A stretch of DNA of 64,000 nucleotides from Thermohalobaculum sp039028795 (GTDB taxonomy: Bacteria; Pseudomonadota; Alphaproteobacteria; Rhodobacterales; Rhodobacteraceae): assembly GCA_039028795.1 (NCBI GenBank), contig JBCCHJ010000009.1, forward strand, positions 52,465 through 116,464. Reading direction: 5' to 3'. The position numbers were made by a program, and so were the translations under genes. The first letter of the stretch is position 1; each line of letters starts with the position of its first letter. Under the pieces are notes generated by a model. It did no database searches. It had not been told where the DNA came from and worked only from the letters and a program-made list of their open reading frames with translations. This document shows positions 58,089-64,000 of this stretch, in pieces.

Positions 58089-60224
58089 TCAGGGCGCGAG
58101 GGTCATCCGGTGATCGATCTGAGTTGCCATCTCATCAAAAACCGAACTCCAATCGCCGAGATGCGTCTGACGGAATAATCGTGTTTGGGGATACCATGGC
58201 GTGGTCTCGCCCCGGCGGCCCCATCGCCATTCCGGAACATGCTTTAGGGCCAACCAGGTCGGATGTCCCAGCGCACCGGCCAAATGGGCGATTGCAGTAT
58301 CCGACGTGATGACGAGGTCCAAGTTTCGAATAACCGCGGCGCTGTCCAGAAAGGAATCCGGGCCCGCATCGAAATCGTCGCCCAGAGTTTCGATCGCCAT
58401 GCCATCCGGTAAGTCGGCAAGCTGTTCGATACCATCCCCTTTTTGCAAGCTGATCAAGCGTGTATCGGCGCGCGCGGCGATTGGGCTTAAGACAGCAACG
58501 GGGAAGGATCTTCCTCGGTCGACATCCGTCTTCTTGCCTTGCCAGCAAATTCCGATCTTGAACCCATCATCGCCGAGGCGGTGCTTCCAGGACGCCACGC
58601 GATCTGTTTCTGCGGCCAGATAGGGCGTCTGACACGGGATTGTGTCGCGATCTGTGCCAAACGCCAGTGGCAGGCTCATCAACGGGATATGAAAATCGAA
58701 ATGGTCGGGTTCATCCTCTCCGCCGATGATGTCAATCTCTGGATCGTGTGTTGTGATCAGTTCTCGGATGGGAGACTGGACGGACAACGTAACCCGGGCG
58801 CCCCTTTCCCGGAGAAGCATCACATAGCGGCAAAACTGGATGGTGTCGCCAAAGCCTTGTTCCCAATAGACGAAGACCGTCTTTCCGCGCAGGTCCTCTT
58901 CACCAAGCCAAAGCGGGCAGTCATATCGCCGCAAACCAACCGGTTCGCTTCGACGCTTGCGGTATTCATAGCCGCGCCAGCCTTCATGGAACTGGCCAAG
59001 CAACAACTGGCAGAGGCTATTATTCCAGTGCGCGTCGACCAGATCCAGATCAAGGTCAAGTGCGGTATTGAAACTGGCCATCGCATCGTCGGGGCGGTCT
59101 AGTTCCTTCAGGACCTCGCCCCGATTGCAATGCGCTTTTGCATGATCGGGTCGCAGTGCTACCGCCGCATCATAGCTGGACAGTGCTTCACCCGGCCGCT
59201 CCAGGTCCAAGAGCACGCCCCCGCGGCCGATATGCGCATCGAAATGATTTGCGTCAGCGGAAAGGACGGTATCGTAGGCATCAAGGGCAGCGTCCAGCCT
59301 GCCCAGTTCAACCAAGGTGGAGGCACGGTTGTGATGGGCGGCCACAAGATCGTTTGACAGTGAAATCGCCTTGTCAAAGTCGGCGAGCGCATCCGTGAAC
59401 CGTCCGCATTCATAAAACGCCACGCCGCGATTGTAATAGGTCTGCGCCTTTTTCGGATCGGTCTTCACCGCCCTATCGAAACTGGACAGGGCCGCTTCGA
59501 TCCGTCCGAGCCGCCGTAAGGCATCTCCCAGATTGCCGTGTGCCTCGGCATGATTGGGCTGAATTTCGATCGCCTTTTGAAAAGCGGCAATCGCATCTTC
59601 GGTGCGTCCGGATTTATCCAGCGCCTTCCCACGATTGTTGTGATGGTGTGGATTGCCTGGGCGCAGCTTGATTGCCTGATCAAAGCAGGAAAGCGCGGCC
59701 TCTGGCCGGTCAAGGTCGATCAAGGCGTTTCCAAGATTGTTATGCGCCTCGACCAGATCGGGCTGTAGTGCGAGGGCTGCCTTATAGCTTTCCGCTGCTT
59801 CTGCGGTCCGCCCCAGATCCATAAGCACCAAGCCCCGGTTGTAGTGCGCATCTACGAACTTCGGCTGCAGCGCTATCGCGCGATCAAAGCTGCGCAAAGC
59901 GTCTTCGTGACGCTTTAGGCGACGCTGACCGTTCCCAAGATTGCCGTGCATTTCCGCAGCATTTGGGTGGATGGTGACGGCTTTCTCCAAAAGCGCGACA
60001 CCTCGTGCGGCACGGTTCGTCTCCAGCGCAACGATTGCAAGTAAATGCAAGGCATCGACGTTGTTTGGGTATTTCTGCAGAAAGTGCAGATAGCCCTGCT
60101 CGGCGCGCTGAATCTTACCGCTTTGATGCGCGGCAACGGCCTGCATGAGAATGTTCTGTGCCGCCGCGTCGATCGCGTCACCCCGATTTGCCGTGGGTTG
60201 GCCGCGCCCCGGTCTGCGTTTCAC
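58089..60224 (-). CDS. Tetratricopeptide-repeat glycosyltransferase-like protein
   Basis: A 711-aa protein. Residues ~20-420 hold about eleven TPR units (for example AHYNRGLVLMDLGRTAEAAE and AHGNLGDALRRLGRIEAALS). Residues ~440-711 form a GT-B-like domain: VFVYWEQGFGDTIQFCRYV, IGICWQGKKTDVDRGRSFP and LDLVITSDTAIAHLAGALG, the last close to the ADP-heptose transferase/GT9 donor site. It may glycosylate proteins or polysaccharide. It stands alone, downstream of the ABC transporter on the same strand. Confidence 0.85.
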   Translation of the reverse strand: MKRRPGRGQPTANRGDAIDAAAQNILMQAVAAHQSGKIQRAEQGYLHFLQKYPNNVDALHLLAIVALETNRAARGVALLEKAVTIHPNAAEMHGNLGNGQRRLKRHEDALRSFDRAIALQPKFVDAHYNRGLVLMDLGRTAEAAESYKAALALQPDLVEAHNNLGNALIDLDRPEAALSCFDQAIKLRPGNPHHHNNRGKALDKSGRTEDAIAAFQKAIEIQPNHAEAHGNLGDALRRLGRIEAALSSFDRAVKTDPKKAQTYYNRGVAFYECGRFTDALADFDKAISLSNDLVAAHHNRASTLVELGRLDAALDAYDTVLSADANHFDAHIGRGGVLLDLERPGEALSSYDAAVALRPDHAKAHCNRGEVLKELDRPDDAMASFNTALDLDLDLVDAHWNNSLCQLLLGQFHEGWRGYEYRKRRSEPVGLRRYDCPLWLGEEDLRGKTVFVYWEQGFGDTIQFCRYVMLLRERGARVTLSVQSPIRELITTHDPEIDIIGGEDEPDHFDFHIPLMSLPLAFGTDRDTIPCQTPYLAAETDRVASWKHRLGDDGFKIGICWQGKKTDVDRGRSFPVAVLSPIAARADTRLISLQKGDGIEQLADLPDGMAIETLGDDFDAGPDSFLDSAAVIRNLDLVITSDTAIAHLAGALGHPTWLALKHVPEWRWGRRGETTPWYPQTRLFRQTHLGDWSSVFDEMATQIDHRMTLAP

Positions 60225-60348
60225 TGGAAATTGCCTCTGATCAACCTGCCTGGAGTTCTACCTGATATGCTGGCATTGAACCAGATGCATCCCGCAGCGA
60301 CCCGTCGGGATCATCTCAGGTCCCGACGAAGTTCTGCAGAGCAATTGA

Positions 60349-62037
60349 TTAGGCGTATTCGCCTGCCTTGAACTTTGCCGCCATGGCCTGCTGGTGTTCA
60401 GCGGTTTCATCCAGCCAGCCCACCCGCATTTCCGGGACCGAGGTAATCAGCAGTTCCGTGTAAGGGTGGAAAGGCGGCGTTAGCACTTCGTCCACCGACC
60501 CAAAGTCCACCAGTTCCCCATTGTAAAGCACAGCGATTTCATCGGCGAAGCTGGCCACTGTGGACAAGTCGTGGCTGATGAAAACATAGCTGACGCCTAA
60601 CTGATCGCGCAAACGGCGCAGCAGCTTGATGATGTTCGAGCCAACGATGGTGTCCAGGGCGGAAGTTACCTCGTCACAGATGATTACCTCGGGATCTGCC
60701 GCCAGCGCCCGGGCCAGGCCCACACGTTGCTTCTGGCCACCGGAAAGTTCTGCGGGCACTCGGCTTTCGAACTCGTAAGGCAGTTCCACCAGGCTGAGGA
60801 TTTCCAGCATCCGCTCGCGCCGTTTCCGGCCCGTCAGCCCGTGATAGAAGGTCAGCGGTCGTCCGATGATATCGCCGATGGTCTGACGCGGGTTTAGGGC
60901 CGTATCTGCCATCTGGAAGACAAACTGGACCTTGCGCAGTTCGTCCCGGGAGCGTTGCCTAAGGTCAGCTTTCAAAAGTTGGCCATCCAGAATGACCTCA
61001 CCTTCGGCAGCAGGCAAAATCCCCGCCATTACGCGGGCAAGTGTGGACTTCCCACAACCGGACTCCCCGATGACGCCGACAACGTGGCCTTTTTCAACCC
61101 GCATGTTGACGTCTTTCAAGACCTTGATCGCTAGCGATCCGTCGGTCTTGCGCCCATATCCGGCATCGACGTTCTTAACCTCCAGCGCCGGCGTCTCGGT
61201 CTGGTGGGCCTCTCCGCCACCATCGCTTTGGCCTGCAGCGGGCGGCGGACGCACCGCGGCCATCAAGCGCTTCGTATAGGCATGGGTCGGATCGTTGATG
61301 ATCTGGTCGGTCGGACCTTGCTCCATGATCTCTCCGCTATAGAGCACGACGATATGGTCTGCAATCTGCGCTACAACGGCCAGATCATGGGTGACATAGA
61401 TCGCAGCAGATCCTTCTTCTTCGATCACCTTCTTGAACGCCTTGAGAACCTCGATCTGTGTCGTCACGTCCAAGGCCGTGGTCGGTTCGTCCAACACCAG
61501 CAACGAGGGCTTTTCCACCATCGCCATGGCAGCCATCAGACGCTGCAGCTGACCGCCCGAAACCTGGTGCGGATAGCGTCCGCCGATCCGGTCAGGGTCA
61601 GGCAGTTCCAGAGCTTCGTAGAGTTCCCGCGCCCGTTTGTCGGCATCTTCCTGAGTCATATGCCCATGGATCACCGCGGATTCGGTGACCTGTTCGTTGA
61701 TCTTTAGCGCCGGGTTGAAGGTCGCCGCAGCCGACTGCGCCAGATAGGCGACGTTTTCGCCACGCATCTCGCGTTTTTCCTCGGCGCCCAGGCTGACCAT
61801 GTCGTCGCCCTTCAACAGGCCTTTGCCACCCGAAAAATAAAGCCCGGGCTTGGTATACCCCAAAGAGGCAAGCGAAATCGTGGTCTTGCCCGACCCGGAT
61901 TCGCCGATCAGCGCGACCACCTGTCCCGGCATCACGTCGAAGCTGACGCCTTTCACAATTGGGATCGGGTCCTTGTTATGCGGACGCGCTTCGATCTTCA
62001 GGTCGCGGCAGGCGAAGATGGGTTGCTGTTCGTTCAT
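60349..62037 (-). CDS. Peptide/nickel ABC transporter ATP-binding protein (DppD-DppF fusion)
   Basis: A 562-aa protein with two ABC ATPase domains. The first has Walker A GESGSGKTT, signature VSGGQLQRLM and Walker B LLVLDEPTTALD. The second has GESGCGKST, LSGGQKQRVG and VIICDEVTSALD. Fusions of this kind power dipeptide/oligopeptide importers. The start at 62037 (MNEQQPIF) lies 5 bp after the dppC stop; the longer ORF upstream overlaps dppC and is excluded. The periplasmic binding protein is not in the window. Confidence 0.93.
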   Translation of the reverse strand: MNEQQPIFACRDLKIEARPHNKDPIPIVKGVSFDVMPGQVVALIGESGSGKTTISLASLGYTKPGLYFSGGKGLLKGDDMVSLGAEEKREMRGENVAYLAQSAAATFNPALKINEQVTESAVIHGHMTQEDADKRARELYEALELPDPDRIGGRYPHQVSGGQLQRLMAAMAMVEKPSLLVLDEPTTALDVTTQIEVLKAFKKVIEEEGSAAIYVTHDLAVVAQIADHIVVLYSGEIMEQGPTDQIINDPTHAYTKRLMAAVRPPPAAGQSDGGGEAHQTETPALEVKNVDAGYGRKTDGSLAIKVLKDVNMRVEKGHVVGVIGESGCGKSTLARVMAGILPAAEGEVILDGQLLKADLRQRSRDELRKVQFVFQMADTALNPRQTIGDIIGRPLTFYHGLTGRKRRERMLEILSLVELPYEFESRVPAELSGGQKQRVGLARALAADPEVIICDEVTSALDTIVGSNIIKLLRRLRDQLGVSYVFISHDLSTVASFADEIAVLYNGELVDFGSVDEVLTPPFHPYTELLITSVPEMRVGWLDETAEHQQAMAAKFKAGEYA

Positions 62038-62041
62038 GAGC

Positions 62042-63037
62042 TTACACCATCTTCTTGGCCAGCGAACCGCCAGCTTGGGCTGAGATATCATCGACGATGA
62101 GGTTAATCGCAATGGTCAGCGAGGCAATGGCCAGCGCAGGAGCCACGGATGCCAGTGCGCCGGCGTTGATCGTGCCTTCCCGCGGGAAGAAGCCATTGCC
62201 CAGACCCGGCAGGTTTTCACGCACCATCGATCCCCAGTCTGCGACCGGCGGTGGAACGCCCAGGCCCAGGAAGCTGAGCGAGGAGATGAACAGGATCACA
62301 AAAACCAGACGCAGACCAAAGTCAGTGGCCAATGGCATGGCCGCGTTTGGAAGAACCTCTCGGCTTATGATCCACCAAAGGCCTTCGCCGCGTACGCGCG
62401 CAGCCTCCACATAGTCCTGGACCATTATGTCCTGGCCCAAAGCTCGCGCGATCCGGTAGACCGAGGCGGCATAGACCACCCCCGCAAGCCCGACCAACAA
62501 TATGATTGCATCGGTTATGGGGTCTATGAAAACCTGCCCCGAGAAGGCGGCAATTACGATCAGCCCCAACATGATGTTGGGGAAGGTCAATATTGCATCC
62601 ACCACCCTGGAAAGTATAGAGTCTGTCCAGCCACCCGCCACGGCGGCTGCGATCCCTAATGTAATCCCGATGAAGTACGCCAGCAGAGTAGCAGCGAAAG
62701 ATATTCCAATGGTCGTGCGCGCACCCCAGATGATCCGCGTAAACACATCCCGGCCCGTGTAGTCTGTGCCAAGGTAAGAACTGACTTCGGCATTCGGGAC
62801 CATAAAGGTCGGGTCATCATAGTATTCGCCTTGCGGGTCTTCCTCGATGTAGTCGCGTTCCGTGTAAGGCGTCAGGAACGTGCCGAAAAGTGCGATGAAT
62901 ACCCAGAATGCTACGACAGCGACCGAGACCTTACCAACCCAGGACAGCCGCAGCTTCTTTTTCGGCGGGGCGTCCGGCAATTCATCATAGATGGTTTTTT
63001 CCGGCTCTTGAGCCGTTTCAGCGGTCATGTCGGTCAT
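62042..63037 (-). CDS. Peptide ABC transporter permease, DppC-like
   Basis: A 331-aa permease of the DppC type: an N-terminal membrane segment, an OppC-like N-terminal domain (LGTDYTGRDVFTRIIWGAR) and five further segments. The EAA loop is YVEAARVRGEGLWWIISREVLPNA, given here in part as EAARVRGEGLWWI. The start overlaps the dppB stop (ATGA), so translation is coupled. An ATG three codons further in is an alternative start. Confidence 0.92.
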   Translation of the reverse strand: MTDMTAETAQEPEKTIYDELPDAPPKKKLRLSWVGKVSVAVVAFWVFIALFGTFLTPYTERDYIEEDPQGEYYDDPTFMVPNAEVSSYLGTDYTGRDVFTRIIWGARTTIGISFAATLLAYFIGITLGIAAAVAGGWTDSILSRVVDAILTFPNIMLGLIVIAAFSGQVFIDPITDAIILLVGLAGVVYAASVYRIARALGQDIMVQDYVEAARVRGEGLWWIISREVLPNAAMPLATDFGLRLVFVILFISSLSFLGLGVPPPVADWGSMVRENLPGLGNGFFPREGTINAGALASVAPALAIASLTIAINLIVDDISAQAGGSLAKKMV

Positions 63038-63894
63038 TTAGGGTGCCTCAGACGCGGGTTGGACGCAATCGACGCGATGTCGGCGATTAGGATCAGGATG
63101 ACATAGGTGCAGCAGAAGATCATGCCACAGGCCTGAACCAGCGGGATGTCACGGGTCTGAACGCCGTCAACCATCAGCTTGGCCAAGCCAGGATAGGCGA
63201 ACACCGTCTCGATGATCACAACTCCGGACACCAGATAGGCCAAGTTCAACGCGATGACGTTCACGATCGGACCGATGGCGTTCAAAAGCGCATGGCGCAG
63301 GATGATCCGGCGGCGTGGAACGCCCTTCAGGATGGCCATCTCGATATAGGGCGACGACATGACATTCAGGATTCCCGCACGGGTCATCCGGATCATTTGT
63401 GCCGAGACGACAATCACGAGGGTCAGGATCGGCAGGGTCAGAATGTAGAGCGACTCAAAGAATCCGACATCGCCAGGCAGGTAGGATACCGCCGGAACAA
63501 TTCCCAACTGGACCGCCAGGAACAGGATCAGGAAGATCGCCACAAAGAAGTCGGGTACTGCGATCAAGCCCAACGTGCCTGAAGTGATGATCCGATCCAA
63601 AAACTGGCCCGGATACATCGCTGCCAGCAGACCTAGGATCACCGACAAGGGCACAGCGATAGCAGTCACAATCGCTGCCATGAAGGCAGTGTTGCCGATA
63701 ACGTTGCCGATCAGGCTGGCGATCGTCGCACCGCCAGCGGTGGAGATCCCCATATTCCCGGTCAGAAGGTTACCGATCCAAGTGAAGTACTGAAGATAGA
63801 GCGGTTGATCCAAGCCTAACTGCCTACGCAAGGCGGCGAGGGATTCTTCCGTTGCATTCTGTCCCAGCCGGATCTGTGCGGCATCCCCATGCAA
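63034..63894 (-). CDS. Peptide ABC transporter permease, DppB-like, 5'-truncated
   Basis: A 286-codon remnant or partial DppB. It has the family's post-TM1 motif, GDAAQIRLGQNATEESLAAL, directly at the start (TTG at 63894). Family members have ~40 more residues, including the first membrane segment and a PGD motif, before this point. Upstream the frame meets a TAG about 13 codons back and shows no hydrophobic segment. The gene seems to have lost its 5' end. The remaining five membrane segments and EAA-like loop (YIEMAILKGVPRRRIILRHA) are intact. Confidence 0.75.
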   Translation of the reverse strand: MHGDAAQIRLGQNATEESLAALRRQLGLDQPLYLQYFTWIGNLLTGNMGISTAGGATIASLIGNVIGNTAFMAAIVTAIAVPLSVILGLLAAMYPGQFLDRIITSGTLGLIAVPDFFVAIFLILFLAVQLGIVPAVSYLPGDVGFFESLYILTLPILTLVIVVSAQMIRMTRAGILNVMSSPYIEMAILKGVPRRRIILRHALLNAIGPIVNVIALNLAYLVSGVVIIETVFAYPGLAKLMVDGVQTRDIPLVQACGMIFCCTYVILILIADIASIASNPRLRHPK

Positions 63895-64000
63895 TTCCTG
63901 ATCGTGTAGATCGTATGGCGGCTATAGTCGATCATACGCGTGACGCAATTTGCATTGTGAACGAACGCACATCTACGCGTGTTGATGCACACTGTAGGTC
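63895..64000. other. Sequence replacing the dppB 5' end
   Basis: These 106 bp do not encode the expected first membrane segment of DppB in any minus-strand frame I read. They contain an inverted repeat CGTATG/CATACG near 63912-63940. The sequence may be a rearrangement or insertion junction; the window ends before this can be decided. Confidence 0.4.

Overview
The window reads as a chromosomal segment of a marine Rhodobacterales (Roseobacter-group) alphaproteobacterium. The inference rests on gene content: rpsT-dnaA-dnaN-recF-gyrB in conserved order with mutM, ubiE and ubiB next door, an sdhCDAB operon, an MttB-family methyltransferase, a large TRAP permease pair, a LuxR/LuxI quorum-sensing pair and a secreted RTX metalloprotease. 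Genes are dense, often with ATGA stop/start overlaps, and base composition is moderately GC-rich throughout. I saw no insertion sequence, CRISPR array, tRNA or rRNA gene.

Layout. 1-4.3 kb: the 3' end of ispE, a polyprenyl diphosphate synthase, a DUF2007 protein, a TrmN6-like methyltransferase, an M20 amidohydrolase and a VOC protein. 4.6-17 kb: the replication block gyrB, recF, dnaN, dnaA, rpsT, all on the minus strand. It is split by three accessory insertions: two LysE exporters with a VOC protein and a 54-aa membrane protein; a glutathione transferase with an epimerase behind a SoxR/MerR-type operator; and an ECF sigma factor with a small membrane partner. 17-22.7 kb: a DUF2268 metalloprotease gene broken by an in-frame amber codon, enoyl-CoA hydratase, mutM, ubiE and ubiB. 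22.8-24.6 kb: luxI, luxR and a 75-codon ORF upstream of luxR. 24.8-32.3 kb: coaBC-dut-rrf2 regulator-cysK, glpK, a MOSC protein, small membrane proteins and a DUF1932 dehydrogenase.

32.4-38.6 kb: an ATP-dependent DNA ligase, an MttB-family methyltransferase diverging from a class III aminotransferase, an intergenic 71-nt sequence that can fold into a near-perfect four-way cloverleaf, and malonyl-CoA decarboxylase. 38.7-44.6 kb: sdhCDAB, with a translationally coupled glycosyltransferase-methyltransferase-sulfotransferase cassette between sdhA and sdhB. 44.6-50.4 kb: a 969-aa serralysin-like protease with five or six 38-residue C-terminal repeats, zapE, and an XRE regulator diverging from a membrane protein. 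50.4-58 kb: an oversized TRAP permease pair, an FAH-family hydrolase, a flavodoxin-fold reductase diverging from a TetR regulator across three operator-like palindromes, a glutamine amidotransferase-like protein and a probably frameshifted gene. 58-64 kb: a TPR-glycosyltransferase and a peptide ABC transporter (dppDF fusion, dppC, and a dppB whose 5' end is missing).

The features I would check first are the cloverleaf at 37059-37129, the glycan-type cassette inside the sdh operon, the repeat-bearing protease, the oversized TRAP permease, and the set of unassigned palindromic operators and convergent-junction palindromes. All functional calls come from reading the sequence and from family knowledge; no database search was run.
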